Assembly: GCF_000001735.4 (NCBI RefSeq) | Contig: NC_003076.8 | Span: 2,356,001-2,420,000 of the forward strand | Length of the DNA stretch: 64,000 bases | DNA from: Arabidopsis thaliana | Taxonomy: Eukaryota; Streptophyta; Magnoliopsida; Brassicales; Brassicaceae | Direction of reading: 5' to 3' | Part shown: in pieces, positions 15,004 to 26,677 of the stretch | How the letters are laid out: the number at the start of each line of letters is the position of its first letter | How positions within the stretch are numbered: position 1 is the first letter of the stretch | Notes under the pieces: model-generated | Told to the model about the DNA's origin: nothing | Databases searched by the model: none | Seen by the model: the letters and a program-made list of their open reading frames with translations, nothing else | Translations under genes and position numbers: made by a program

Positions 15004-15443
15004 TCACCTTTTTGTTTGATAAATATTTACGAGATAAACTTTCAAAACGAATTATTCTTTTTTTTCTTTCTATTTTGATTGCGCATGTTAGTTGATCAGG
15101 AGATGTGTTTCTTTGGTTAAACTTTTATATTTAGTTCTTCACATTATCTTCAAGATCCACAAGAACTACTTTCACTCTGTATTGACGCCTTTCTTTTTGA
15201 TTAATCTGCTACAACTTGGAGGACAGCGGTTTGATGTTTAAAAAAGACTAGGGAAAAAAGTTTAAACGTTACCATTTGTGCATGCAATTGCTTCTTTTCT
15301 TTTCAGAAAAGAATACGCGTCTTTCCAAAAAAAACCTTGTAAACTGGCATAAATTCTGATTAAAAACCGTCACTTTATAGATCTGCCAAAAATAAAGACA
15401 TTAATCTAGTGTGTAAAGGCTCTAAACAAAAAGAAAACAATTA
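15004..15443. other. Spacer, left part
   Basis: 3' flank of the small membrane protein gene. AT-rich, with nothing recognisable before the repeat structures that follow. Confidence 0.4.
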
Positions 15444-15587
15444 TATCCGAATCCAATTTTTCTATAACATGATTTTAGATTCAACTGTTTTAGCTACAAA
15501 TTAGAAAGAAATTATTTTTTTATCTAAAATTCATAGCTAAAACAGTTAGAATCTAAAACCATATTTTAAAAAAAGTAGATTCGGATA
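15444..15587. repeat. Imperfect foldback (inverted repeat)
   Basis: Arm 1 (15444-15495) and arm 2 (15535-15587) are near reverse complements. Both run from tatccgaatc through attttagattc to aactgttttagct, with a loop of about 40 bp. The arms could form a hairpin of about 50 bp with mismatches. No flanking target duplication is obvious. It could be the relic of a foldback or MITE-type element, or an origin for small RNAs. Confidence 0.6.
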
Positions 15588-15589
15588 TG

Positions 15590-15885
15590 AAATGATGAAA
15601 AAACTTTATTTTCGTACGATTCTCAATTTAAAAAGATGTATTTAACGTAACAATTTTCGGATATAACAAAAAAGCGATTTGAATAGTAGATGCGAGGAAA
15701 AAGTTTTGTTTTTGTCTTATCTTCGGTCCGAGAAAATGTATTTAACGCAAAACTTTTCGGACATAAAGAAAAAACGATACGAATATCAAGTGCACAGAAA
15801 AAACTTTATTTATGCCTGATTTTCGCTCCGAAAAAATGTATTTAACGCAAAACTTTTCGGATCTAAATAAAAAAGTGATAAATAA
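15590..15885. repeat. About three tandem units of 100 bp
   Basis: The phrase atgtatttaacg recurs at 15636, 15736 and 15836, exactly 100 bp apart. Each copy is followed by an ttttcggat/cataa phrase and preceded by an aaaaactttatttt-like phrase. The units have diverged by substitution and small indels. The array abuts the foldback, so the two may belong to one degraded element. Confidence 0.7.
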
Positions 15886-16571
15886 GCTTTTTATGGTGAT
15901 AATAGTATGCTGTATAATCATTTCCTACTTCGATCAAATTTATTACGACTAAAATATAAATTATGGAAATGACATTTGCAAACTATTTCTATTGTCTTTG
16001 GATTTAGCAATGCTCTCACCAACCTACCAAGATTGCAAAAGAGAAACGGCTGTCGAGGATTTAAAGGATTCCTCTCGACACGTGTGCCAGATGGTGCTCC
16101 TCTCCTCTTTATTATTTTTAAGTTCTTCTGATTATCACTTACACGTGTGCCTTCTCATGCAATTTTTACCACTCGTGTGTTTCCAAATGTTTTTCACTCT
16201 TCTTCCTTCACGTAAACGCTGCCCTTATTAACGTCTGTTAACTTTACCTCTCACGAATCAAACACCATTTAACACCATAATCAAATATTGAAATATTCTA
16301 AAACGTTGATCATGATGACGATTTTTGTAAATTACTGTAATTGTATATACTTTACATACGATCTGCTGCATCTGGAAAAATATATCTTCAAATCATATTA
16401 GTTTATCTTTCACCATCTTCCGTTGCCGTTAAGATATTATGTATCCACAGTATATAAGTGCATGCAACAAAAAATAACTGTAACGTTTAAACTTTAAAAT
16501 ATAGTTTTGGCATTTTTCATTGCAAAAGGTAAAATTATTAAATATTCGACTTTTTATTTCGTTTTTCTTCC
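15886..16571. other. PEI1 upstream region
   Basis: AT-rich promoter-proximal sequence without a gene. A ttcccctttc stretch follows the TATA-like box. Confidence 0.45.
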
Positions 16572-16578
16572 TATAAAT
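16572..16578 (+). promoter_or_regulatory. TATA-like box of PEI1
   Basis: tataaat at about 144 bp upstream of the PEI1 start codon. Confidence 0.45.
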
Positions 16579-16715
16579 TCCCCTTTCAGTTTCCTAAATT
16601 ACTTAAGATTTTCCTAAGATGAAATCTCTGTAGTTTTTTTTTTGTTCCTTTCTTAAATTTCGAAAGAAAGACATTTATTAAACCAAAATAACTCTTTAGA
16701 TCATTGCAAGGAAAA

Positions 16716-17453
16716 ATGTTGAAAAGTGCAAGTCCAATGGCATTCTACGATATCGGAGAGCAGCAATACTCTACTTTCGGGTACATTTTAAGCAAACCTG
16801 GGAACGCAGGAGCTTACGAGATTGACCCTTCGATCCCAAACATCGACGATGCGATCTACGGCTCAGATGAGTTCCGTATGTACGCTTACAAAATCAAACG
16901 GTGTCCTCGTACTCGTAGCCACGACTGGACGGAGTGTCCCTACGCTCACCGTGGCGAGAAAGCCACACGCCGTGATCCTCGCCGTTACACTTACTGTGCA
17001 GTCGCATGCCCGGCTTTCCGAAATGGCGCATGCCACCGTGGCGACTCATGCGAATTCGCACATGGCGTATTCGAGTACTGGCTCCACCCGGCGCGTTACC
17101 GAACACGCGCATGTAACGCCGGGAACTTGTGTCAGAGGAAAGTGTGTTTCTTTGCCCACGCGCCGGAGCAGCTAAGGCAGTCTGAAGGAAAGCACAGGTG
17201 CAGGTACGCATATAGGCCGGTGAGGGCTAGAGGTGGTGGAAACGGCGATGGAGTGACGATGAGAATGGACGACGAGGGTTACGACACGTCACGGTCTCCG
17301 GTGAGAAGCGGGAAAGATGATTTAGATAGTAACGAGGAGAAGGTGTTGTTGAAGTGTTGGAGTCGGATGAGCATTGTGGATGATCATTATGAGCCGTCCG
17401 ATTTGGATTTGGATTTGTCACACTTTGATTGGATCTCAGAGTTGGTCGATTAA
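16716..17453 (+). CDS. PEI1: Plant tandem CCCH zinc finger protein PEI1 (TZF6)
   Basis: An intronless gene of 245 residues encoding a plant-type arginine-rich tandem CCCH zinc finger protein. PEI1 is known as an embryo-expressed factor needed for progression to the heart stage; related proteins bind RNA and shuttle to cytoplasmic granules. The N-terminal arginine-rich region contains an incomplete finger ([16 protein letters not shown]). Two canonical fingers follow: C-x7-C-x5-C-x3-H ([19 protein letters not shown]) and C-x5-C-x4-C-x3-H ([16 protein letters not shown]), separated by 16 residues as in the plant subfamily. The C-terminus is acidic. The GC content is higher than the surroundings. 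The start is the first ATG in frame. Confidence 0.95.
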   Translation: MLKSASPMAFYDIGEQQYSTFGYILSKPGNAGAYEIDPSIPNIDDAIYGSDEFRMYAYKIKRCPRTRSHDWTECPYAHRGEKATRRDPRRYTYCAVACPAFRNGACHRGDSCEFAHGVFEYWLHPARYRTRACNAGNLCQRKVCFFAHAPEQLRQSEGKHRCRYAYRPVRARGGGNGDGVTMRMDDEGYDTSRSPVRSGKDDLDSNEEKVLLKCWSRMSIVDDHYEPSDLDLDLSHFDWISELVD

Positions 17454-17520
17454 ATTTGGGAAATCAAAGCAGAGAACAAAAGAAACCCGATAAATAAAGT
17501 GGATTTTGTTAAAATCCACA
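17454..17520 (+). other. PEI1 3' flank up to the duplication border
   Basis: Short 3' flank of PEI1. Immediately after it, near 17521, begins sequence that recurs at 23428. Confidence 0.5.
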
Positions 17521-18068
17521 AGATCAAGATTCAAGATGAGAGATCTTGTCATGTATATGGTAAATTTAATTGTAATGATTTATTGCAATGTCGCAAAAGA
17601 AGTTACTTCTCTTTGCATGTAAACAGATTCTTGATCTTCTATAAGTCTTTGTATTTTCTATCGTATAAACAATGTTATAAAACAGAGTTTCAAAAGAAAA
17701 TTGGCTAAGTTTGTATTTTAGTCACTACTAGTCATGCAACCGTTACGTAGATATTATAGTTGTCGCTTGTCAGTAACTCGGTATATCCGTATATAGCTAT
17801 AAAAAGTTTGGGTTGTTGATCGTTGACCAGAAAAATAAAACAGCAATTTGATTGACAGTATATACGATTATTTTGTAAAATGTAGATGTTGAAAGAAAAT
17901 TTAGTTACAAATAAAGTAATTTTTAATTAAAAAATTTATAATTGATAATTTATCTTAAAAACATCTATAATCAATTTGCTTTGGTATAAGAAAACCAAAT
18001 ATGAAAATAGTAAAATCAATTTTTAATTTAAAATTGATATAATATGAACTACATGACGGAACACCTAA

Positions 18069-21000
18069 GAGCATGGTACTCTAAGTTGCTCTGTTTAAAC
18101 TGCGAGGTACTCTAAAGAGATGGAATAAAGAAGTTTTTGGTAATGTCCAACAGAAAAAAGAAAAATTGCTTAATGAGATTAAGAGGATTCAGGATCAATT
18201 GGACAGTACTCCCACGGATGATCTTCTAGAGAAGGAGAAGAGTCTACTTAAGGAGTTTGATGTGATTCTGAAACAGGAGGAGATGAATTGGTACCAGAAA
18301 TCGAGGGAAAAGTTGTTAGCGGCTGGGGACCGTAATACAATTTTTTTTCACACATCAACTATCATTCGACGTAGGAGAAATAGGATCGAAATGCTTAAGG
18401 CAGATGGTGGTCGCTGGGTTACAGACGCGAAGGAGTTGGAATTGATGACGGTGAATTACTATAAAAGGTTGTACTCCCTGGAGGATGTGAATCCAGTTTT
18501 AACTCCTTTACCGCTTGAGGGGTTCACTATTCTATCACAAAGTGCTTTCACGGAGCTGAATCGACCTTTCACGCCTGCTGAGATTGAAGAATCAGTACGA
18601 AGTATGGGGAAATTTAAGGCCCCAGGCCCCGACGGCTATCAACCCGTTTTCTACCAGCAGAATTGGGAGACTGTGGGGTCGTCAGTGATAAGGTTCGCTT
18701 TAGACTTCTTTGAGACGGGAATCCTACCGGAGAGTATGAATGATGCTTTGGTAGTCCTTATCGCCAAGGTAGCGAAGCCGGAGCTAGTAACTCAATTTAG
18801 ACCAATAAGCCTATGTAATGTCCTTTTCAAGACTATTACTAAAGCTTTGGTTATAAGATTGAAGGGAGTAATGCCTCTGCTTATTGGACCAGCTCAATCA
18901 AGTTTTATACCGGGGAGGTTGAGTACGGATAATATTTTGATTGTTCAAGAGGCAGTTCATTCCATGAGGAGGAAGAAGGGAGTCAAAGGTTGGATGCTGC
19001 TCAAATTGGATCTAGAGAAAGCCTATGACAGAATTCGGTGGGATTTTCTAGAAGATACTCTTAGAGCAGCTCGACTGCCGGTTAAGTGGATAGAGTGGAT
19101 CATGAAATGCGTGACCGGTCCTTCGATGACTGTGTTATGGAATGGAGAACAAACAGAGGCATTTCAGCCCTCTAGAGGCCTTCGTCAAGGGGATCCCTTG
19201 TCTCTATATCTGTTTGTGCTTTGTCTTGAGAGACTTTGTCACTTAATTGAGTTATCAACAAGACACAAAGAGTGGAAACCGATTAGTATTTCGAGAGGAG
19301 GACCGAAACTCTCTCACATATGTTTTGCTGATGATCTTATTTTGTTTGCGGAGGCTTCAATTAGTCAGATAAGGATTATGAGAAGAGTGTTGGAGAAATT
19401 CTGTGTTGCCTCCGGTCAGAAGGTAAACTTAGAGAAGTCTAAGATCTTCTTTTCGGGTAATATTGACCGTGATTTGGCTAAGGAGATTAGCGACGAGAGC
19501 GGTATTAAAGCAACCTGTGATTTGGTATGCCTATCTTGCACAAGAGAATTAATAAGGATACTTTTGGTGAAGTTGTTGAGAGAGTCTCTTCTAGATTATC
19601 CGGCTGGAAGGGGTGTATGTTGAGTTTAGCAGGAAGGATCACCTTGTCCAAATCGGTCCTCTCTTCTATTCCAGTTCACTCGATGAGTACTATTTCTCTC
19701 CCTACGTCCACGTTAAATAGGTTGGAACTCGCTCTTTCATTTGGGGAAGTACAAGTGAGAAGAAGAAGCAACACTTGATAGCGTGGAAAAGAATTTGTCT
19801 GCCTAAGCGGGAAGGTGGTCTAGGTATGAGGCCTGCAGCTCTAATGAATAAAGCTTTGTTGGCTAAGGTTGGGTGGAGAATTCTGAAGGATCGCACTAGT
19901 CTTTGGACACAAGTTCTCCGGGCCAAATATAAAGTAAGAGACACAAATGATATGTCATGGACGGCTGTAAAAAGTAACTGGTCATCAACTTGGAGGAGTG
20001 TGGGTTCGGGACTGAGAGAAGTGGTGATACCGGGGTTGAGTTAGGTTCTAGGAGATGGCAGAACCATCAAGTTTTGGAAAGATAAATGGTTGAGCAATGG
20101 GCTGCTGATTGACGATGTTGTGACTACTATTCCAGAAGAGATGGCAGATTTGAAGGTTCGGGACCTGTGGGTTGAGGGAGTCGGGTGGGATATGAGCCGT
20201 ATTGAACCATTTCTATCAACACAGGACAGACTGCGACTCCTCTCCATGGTAGTAGATACAGTGACGGGAGCGTCCGATAGAGTCTCATGGGGTCCAAGCC
20301 AGGATGGGAGATTCAGTGTGAAGTCGGCCGCGTCGTTTTTACAGTGGAATCATTCCCCGAGACCAAATGTAGAGTCTTTGTTTGGGAAGATTTGGAAGTG
20401 TGTAGTTCCAGAGCGGATCAGAGTATTCATGTGGCTAATAGTGAGTCAAGTGATTATGACAAATTCAGAGAGATTCCGGCGACACTTGTGTGATTCTAAT
20501 GCCTGTCAGGTATGTATATGTGGAGAGGAGACTATTTTCCATGTTTTACGGGATTGTCCTGCTATGTCGGGGATCTGGAACAGTTTGGTTGCGCGGAATA
20601 ACAGAGCACAATTTTTTAGCCAATCCCTACTCGAATGGATTTACGCCAATGTGAGTGACGGGAAGCTGAAGGACGACGTGCCTTGGTTAACGGTGTTTGG
20701 GATGGCAGCGTGGTGGGGATGGAAGTGGAGATGTGGGAATGTTTTTGGGGTGACAGGGAAGTGTAGAGACCGGGTGCGTTTTGTGAAGGATATTGCAAGG
20801 GAGGTCTATCAAGCACATGCTCCGGTGTTGGGAGGTACTGAAGCAATTACCAGAGTAGAGAGACTGATTGCTTGGGAACCGCCACCTGCAGATTGGGTTA
20901 AGCTCAACACGGACGGTGCTTCACGAGGCAACCCAGGGTTAGCAGCAGCGGGGGGAGTCCTGAGAGATAGAGAGGGACGCTGGATTCAGGGCTTCGCGCT

Positions 21001-21647
21001 GAATATCGGGGTATGTTCAGCTCCACTTGCGGAGTTATAGGGGGTTTATTACGGGCTCTGTATTGCGTGGGAGAGACAGATACTGAAGTTGGAATTAGAG
21101 GTGGACTCTGAGATAGTAGTGGGATTTCTCAAGACGGGGATAAGTGATACGCATCCTTTGTCTTTCCTAGTACGATTGTGCTATGGCTTTCTTTCGAAGG
21201 ACTGGACAGTCCGAGTTTCACATGTGTATAGGGAAGGTAATCACCTCGCTGATGGATTAGCCAACTATGCTTTTCCGCTTTCTTTAGGTTTGCATTTATA
21301 TGATTTTTGTCCAGACGATTTGTCGCTTTGTTTGTCTGAGGACGCAAGAGGGTCTGCATATTCTCGTAGAGTTCGATTGTAATTTTATTTTCTATTTTAA
21401 TAAATTTTTGTAGGGTGCATTGCCCCCTCATCCCACCAAAAAAAAACCTAAGAGCATCTCTATTGGTTGAAAAAATGAGATGTTTTTAAAATACATTTAA
21501 AAAAGAAAAGAAAAAAAAGGAGTGTCTTTGAATAGTAGAAGTTTGTGTCTCTGCATAGACATTTTAGATCCAAAACGATATGGTGTCTTTAAAGTTTACT
21601 ATTAATTTATGTTTTGAGTGATATTTGAGACACCAATAGAGGTGCCC
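18069..21647. mobile_element. MITE, split by a LINE insertion
   Basis: The two pieces (18069-18074 and 21458-21647) make a 196 bp element. Its terminal inverted repeats read gagcatctctattggt and, as the reverse complement of the right end, gggcacctctattggt. It is flanked by TAA on both sides (18066-18068, 21648-21650). A 3 bp TAA target duplication with such ends suits a PIF/Harbinger-type MITE. The sister duplicate has a single TAA at the matching site (about 24004), an empty site. There is no coding sequence of its own. Confidence 0.75.
18075..21445 (+). mobile_element. 5'-truncated, decayed LINE retrotransposon
   Basis: A non-LTR element flanked by the 12 bp target duplication acctaagagcat (18063-18074 and 21446-21457) and ending in a short A-tract. 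ORF1 and the endonuclease are missing. The reverse transcriptase reads from about 18100 to 19510 with APGPDG, KLDLEKAYDR, RGLRQGDPL and the catalytic FADD box. It is followed by a zf-RVT cysteine domain (CQVCICGEETIFHVLRDCP, about 20500-20570) and an RNase H domain (LNTDGASRGNPG near 20910). The frame is broken by two frameshifts (about 19510-19540 and 19740-19790) and by TAG codons at 20042 and 21038, so it cannot make a working protein. It is a plant L1-clade element of the kind with a C-terminal RNase H, inserted inside the MITE. Confidence 0.93.
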
Positions 21648-21857
21648 TAAGAATCGACCGTACAATATACTCTCTTTGTTCTCGGTACATTGTTTATAAG
21701 TTCCCGGTTATTCATCACGTTATATGATTTATACTAGAAAATAATAAAATTGTAGTCTTGTGTTTCTTTATTTCAGTATAAGCAGCTTTGAGATTACATA
21801 CGAGCATAAACGTATATATATATATGCTACATGTTGGAACAACTTGACTTATTTCCT

Positions 21858-22763
21858 TTACCATGTGGGTGGTGCAGCCGGTTCAGCTCCAGCGGCTGGT
21901 GCAGCTCCAGCGGCAGGTGCAGTTTCAGCGGGAGGTGCATCTCCACTTGCGGCCCCTGCAGCCCCTGGTCCGAACATTTTTGAGATTTTAGCTAACGGAT
22001 TTTCGCCTCCTCCTAATCCTCCAAGTCCTCCAGGTAAACCTCCACCTCCTAATCCTCCTAATCCTCCAGGTAAACCTCCACCTCCTAATCCTCCACCCCC
22101 TGGTTTTCCAAATCTTCCCCCAAATCTCCTACCTCCCCCAAATCTCCTAAGTCCCCCAAATCTCCTACGCCCGAACCTACGTCGCAGGCTACATAAGTGT
22201 GTACAAAGGTTAATTATAAATTGAAATCAAATTGTAACGCTTCTTATTAATCACGTTGGCAGTTGTTCTAATGATATATCATGTTTCAAAAAAAGGTAAA
22301 CATGGGTTGTGATAGAATAGACAACTCAAAAGTTAGAAGACGAAACATTAAAAGATTAATACTAGAACATTAATGTGTACAGTGTACGATACTCTTAAAA
22401 ATAAATGAGGTAGTATGTCAAAAGAATCAGAGATAGACAAAAGAGAATTAAACAAGTTTTTTTATAAAACACAAAAGTCTTTAGTTTTTAAAAATTTCAC
22501 TTAATGAAGCACCTGAGGAGAGAAGCGGCGGCCATCGTTCCGAGTGCGCCACCAGCGGTGAGTCCTGTGGTTATGACAGCAGTGGCTATCGTGGCTGGTA
22601 CGAGAATCGGACTGAATATGATAAAAAGCGGTGTGGTTATGGTTAATGCCGTGGCTGAACCTGCCAGTGTTAGACCCGCTAACACTAAGAAGACTATAGA
22701 GACCACGGCAGCAATAACCACCTGAAAAACCTCCGACACTTGGAGGATGAGAAAAGAAAACAT
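21858..22763 (-). CDS. GRP14: Oleosin-type pollen-coat glycine-rich protein
   Basis: Oleosin-GRPs are made in the tapetum, coat lipid bodies and end up on the pollen surface. Minus-strand exon 1 (22501-22763) encodes the hydrophobic oleosin hairpin with the proline knot P-x5-S-P-x3-P ([12 protein letters not shown]). It is spliced in phase 2 to exon 2 (21858-22188). Exon 2 begins with Arg/Phe/Gly repeats (RRRFGG-like), then Gly-Leu-Pro repeats, then an AAGAAP-rich tail ending PPTW. The total is about 197 residues; an in-frame ATG at 22787 would add 8. The start MFSFLI aligns with the sister genes. It lies in unit 1 of the local duplication; its closest relative is the next gene. Exon 2 acceptor choice is my inference. 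Confidence 0.85.
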
Positions 22764-22850
22764 TTTGGGATAGATGTTAAATTTCAATGACTGAGATTTG
22801 TTTTGATGGAGTTCTTTGGCTCATACTTTATTATTAAATGGTTGTTAGGG

Positions 22851-22901
22851 GTCTATACATGCAAAACAATGGGAGTAAGTAGAGATTTACGTCACGTCAC
22901 C
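22851..22901 (-). promoter_or_regulatory. Shared oleosin-GRP promoter block (short form)
   Basis: Contains atgcaaaac, then gagatttacgtcacgtca. On the gene strand it gives two overlapping TGACGT/ACGT cores. The same block precedes all eight oleosin-GRP genes of the window. Confidence 0.6.
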
Positions 22902-23427
22902 TTTGCTTTTTTGTTTTTGTTTTTGAGTTGTCATGTTTTTGGACCATCTTTTCTTTCTTGTAAGAAGCTCAAAGATTAATTGTCGTGTTGCAATTCACGT
23001 TTACGGTTGAAACAACCTAAAATAGGTGCTTCGAAAGAAATCCAAGGAGGCAAAATTTTGTGGAATTTTGAATACTAGTTTGCTTGATTTTATCGAAACT
23101 CTCATGCTTGATGAAATTGCAATATGCCTGTTTAATTTTCAAATCTCCTAAATTAAATTTGTAAGAGATTCTTGTGAGGTTGGCCAAGTGGGAGAGTTTA
23201 GATAATTATACAAAAATAAAATATCGTCGAACATGAGAAGGCCGAGCATATTCGATTTTTTCAGGAAAACTCTTCTAAGTTTGGGGGATATATATGAAAC
23301 ATTGAAAAAAGGTGATATCAAGATTCTTCCACTTGGCTGTCAAAAGACAATCATGCGTAATAAAACTACAGAGGGGATCTTTGGTGAATGGTTTGTTTCA
23401 AACTGTTTCTCAACACACTAAGTAGCG
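22902..23427. other. Duplicated spacer, unit 1 right end
   Basis: Non-coding as far as I can see. Its right part, with an open frame near 23233-23421, recurs at 25690-25883 with the frame disrupted, so the frame is not conserved and probably not a gene. Confidence 0.5.
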
Positions 23428-24207
23428 ATCAAGATTCAAGATACGAGATCTTGTCATGTAGATGGTAAATTTAATTGTAATGATTTATGTCATGTAAACT
23501 GATTCTTGATCTTCTATAAGTCTTTGCAGTTTCGATCGTATGCACAAATGTTAAAAAAACAGAGTTTTAGAAGAAAACAGAGTTTATTGGCTAAGTTTGT
23601 ACTAGTCACTAGTCATGCAACCGTTACATAGATAATAAACTTCTCGCTTGTCAGTATATACCATCAAAAGTTTGGGTTGTTGATCGTTGACCAGAAAAAA
23701 AAAACAGCAATTTGATTGACTATATATACGATATTTTAAAATGTAGCTGTTGAAAGAAAATTTAGTTACAAATGTAACGTAATTTTTAATTAGAAATATA
23801 TAATTTATTCTCAGTTCAATTATTATTTTTTCTCTTCAAATATTCAATAATCAATTTGCTTTGTTATAGATAACAAATTTGAAAATAGTGAAATCAATTT
23901 TCAATTTAAAATTACTTAGTATATAAAAACCTTAAGAATTGATATAGTATGATTTACAGACTACAATGCCGACTAAATGTGCAATGTACATGGTCTAAGA
24001 GTCGACCGTACATTATACATTATACGTTCCCATTTGTTCATCGAGCTATATGATTTATACTATAAATTAATGAACATTGTAGCATAGTCTTGTGTAAGCA
24101 GCTTTGACCTTGGAGAATACATATGAGCAAAAGACGTTTTAAAAAGCTTTTGTTTCCTTATGAATCAATGCACAATATACATGTTGGAACAACTTGACTT
24201 ATTTCCT

Positions 24208-25230
24208 TTACCATGTGGGTGGTGTACTTCCACCAGCGGCAGGAGCAGCTCCAGCAGCAGGCGCAGCTCCAGCGGCAGGCGCAGCTCCAGCGGCAGGCGC
24301 AGCTCCAGCGGCAGGCGCAGCTCCAGCGGCTGGTGCAGCTTCAGCGGCAGGTGCACCACCAGCAGCAGATGCATCTCCACCTGCGGCCCCTGGTCCGAAC
24401 CATTTTGAGATGTTTCCAAACGGATTTCCGCCCCCTCCTAATCCTCCAGGTGCACCTCCACCTGCGGCCCCTGGTCCGAGCCATTTTGAGATGTCTCCAA
24501 ACGGATTTCCACCCCCTGGTTTATTTCCGAATGTTCCAGAAAATTTCTTTCCTCCCCAAAATCCTCCATATCCACCATAAACTGGCAATTTGAGAAGAGG
24601 TTGGGCTGACGAAGTTCCTTCCGCAGTCGGCTTAGCTCCCATCCTACGTCTACATATATACTCACAAGTGCGTACAAAGGTTACTTATGTATTAAAAACA
24701 AAATTGTACCACTTCTTATTAATCACGTTGACAGTTTTTCTAATGATGTTTCAAGAAAAGGTAAACATGGGTTGTGATGGAATAGACAACGAAGTTAGAA
24801 GACAAAACATTAAAGAATTAATAAGACCATTAAGTGTACACAGGGTACACTAATTCTTTAAAATAAATGAATTAGAATATGTGAAAAGAATCAAAGATAG
24901 AATAGAGAAAAAAAAAGAGAATTGAACAAGTTTTTCATAAAACAAAAATGACTATAGTTTTACAAAATTTCACTTAATGAACCACCTGATGAGAGCAACG
25001 GCCATCGCTCCGAGTGCGCCACCCGTGGTGAATCCTGTGGTTATGACAGCAGTGGCTATCGTGGCTGGTACAAGAATCGGACTGAATATAATAAAAAGCG
25101 GTGTTGTTATGGTTAATGCCGTGGCTGAACCTACCAGTGTTAGACCCGCGAACACTAAGAAGACTATGGAGACCACGGTAGCAATAACCACCTGAAAAGC
25201 CTCCAACAAGAAGATAAGAAAAGAAAACAT
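24208..25230 (-). CDS. GRP18: Oleosin-type pollen-coat glycine-rich protein
   Basis: Same architecture as GRP14. Exon 1 (24974-25230) encodes the oleosin hairpin starting [13 protein letters not shown], with the knot [12 protein letters not shown]. Exon 2 (24208-24649) begins KRRMGAKP after the splice and carries two copies of a Gly-rich NPFG(D/N)ISKW(L/F)GPGAAGG block. It then has an AAGAAP array encoded by an 18 bp tandem repeat and ends PPTW. The total is about 232 residues. Exon 1 is nearly identical to GRP14, while exon 2 differs greatly, which shows the fast turnover of the exon 2 repeats since the tandem duplication. Expression in the tapetum is expected from the family. Confidence 0.9.
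24236..24355 (-). repeat. 18 bp tandem repeat in GRP18 exon 2
   Basis: About six units of the type ggcgcagctccagcggca (plus strand), coding for AAGAAP-like hexapeptides. The 18 bp period keeps frame, so unit gain or loss changes protein length without disrupting it. Confidence 0.85.
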
Positions 25231-25321
25231 ATTGTGATAGTTAAATGTTAAAGTTTGATGAGTGAGATTTGATTTGATGGAGTTCTTCGGCTCATACTTT
25301 GTTATCTGATGGTTGTTAGGG

Positions 25322-25370
25322 GTCTACATGCAAAACGATGGGATCGTAAATAGAGATTTACGTCACGTCA
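25322..25370 (-). promoter_or_regulatory. Shared oleosin-GRP promoter block (short form)
   Basis: Contains atgcaaaacgatggg, then gagatttacgtcacgtca, nearly identical to the GRP14 block. Confidence 0.65.
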
Positions 25371-25883
25371 CCTTTGCTTTCTTGTTTTTTTTTTCCTTTT
25401 TTTTAGGTTGTCATGTTTTTGAGCCATCTTTTCTTTCTTCTAAAAAGCTCAAACATTAATTGTCGTGTTGCAATTCATGTTTACGGTTGGAACAACCTAA
25501 TATAGGGGCTTCGAAAGAAATTCAAGGAGGCGAGATTTTGTGGAAGTTTGATGAATACTAGTTTGCTTGATTTTACGGATGATGGTTGCAGTAAATCTCT
25601 ATTCGGCTTGATGATATTGCAATATGCTGTTTAATTTTCAAATCTCGTAAAATAAATTTGTATTAGATTCGAAAATAAAATATTGTCGAAACATGAGAAG
25701 GCCGAGCATATACATTCGACTTTTTTCAGGAATATATATATTTTGGGGAGATATATGAAACATTTTTAAAAAGGTGATAACAAGATTCTACCACTTGGCT
25801 GTTAAAATACAATCATGCGTAACAAAACTACATAGAGGATCTTTGGTGAATGGTTTGGTCCAAGCTATTTCTCAACACACTAA

Positions 25884-26677
25884 GGGGCGCTTAAGAATGC
25901 AACTAAATAACCGGAAACCCGAGAACCGTTCACCTATTCTTCCGTTGGATGGAGAGAGAGAGAAGGTTTGAGACGGAAAAAATGTTGTTGAAGGTTCACC
26001 AAAACCACTCAACCACACGACTATATTAGAGGGCTCTTATGATACATATCACATATGAAAGAAAAAGGGATGCTGTTTTAGTATTAGCCCCAAATTCGAG
26101 TCCTAAGGCTTACATTGGTGAGATATATGATAGAAAAAAGTCTTGGAACGTGAGAAACTATGTATTGAAAACTATTCATATAAACTTAACACATGATTCT
26201 TAGAAACCTTTAACAACTAATTTGCGGTCACAAAAAATTACTTCAAACCTCAAATAAATATTCATACCATGCGTCTCTAAGTTCTTCTGTAGCTTATTTT
26301 TGTTGTCAACAAACCCAAACTGCTTTGTTAGTTGAATTTTTATTTTGAACCAGAAAATCTAATACAAGATAGAAAATAACTAGGGAAACATCCTCTTTAT
26401 ATTCATTTTAACTATAAAACTATGCTTACGTACAATTGAATAACAGAAGCAATTCTACTACAGAATGGACTAAAACTGTTGCCACATTATTATTGTTCTT
26501 AAAATAAACATTGTATCACATTTATGTCTTTTTATCATAATAATCAGATTCAACATTACATATAAACATAAAACTTATTAGAAAATATTTTTTTCTTTCT
26601 TTTACTTTCCCAATCATACAATCTTGAACTAATGCACAATGATCTGCTTAATGTTGGAACAACTTGACCATTGTTCT
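25884..26677. other. GRP17 3' flank and spacer
   Basis: No gene. The part at 26537-26677, including cagattcaacattacatata and atgttggaacaacttgac, is a 3' flank shared with other GRP genes and with a relic near 48.2 kb. Confidence 0.5.

Larger units (their letters stand above)
17521..23422. repeat. Tandem duplication, unit 1 (contains GRP14, a MITE and a LINE)
   Basis: From gatcaagattcaagat at 17521 to caacacactaag at 23422 this segment is collinear with 23428-25883. Matching landmarks are the gtcatgta-tatgg phrase, the gttgaccag phrase, the GRP gene itself, and the right-hand block beginning catgagaaggccgagcata. Without the insertions at 18069-21647 the unit is about 2.3 kb, close to the 2.46 kb of unit 2. 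Confidence 0.85.
23428..25883. repeat. Tandem duplication, unit 2 (contains GRP18)
   Basis: This is the second copy of the segment at 17521-23422, without the MITE and LINE. The empty site lies at about 24003-24006 (tctaagagtcgaccgta), matching the TAA-flanked insertion in unit 1. Confidence 0.85.

Noticed and set aside
23233-23421. Small frame at the right end of duplication unit 1
   Set aside because: The copy at 25690-25883 has lost the frame, so it is not conserved.
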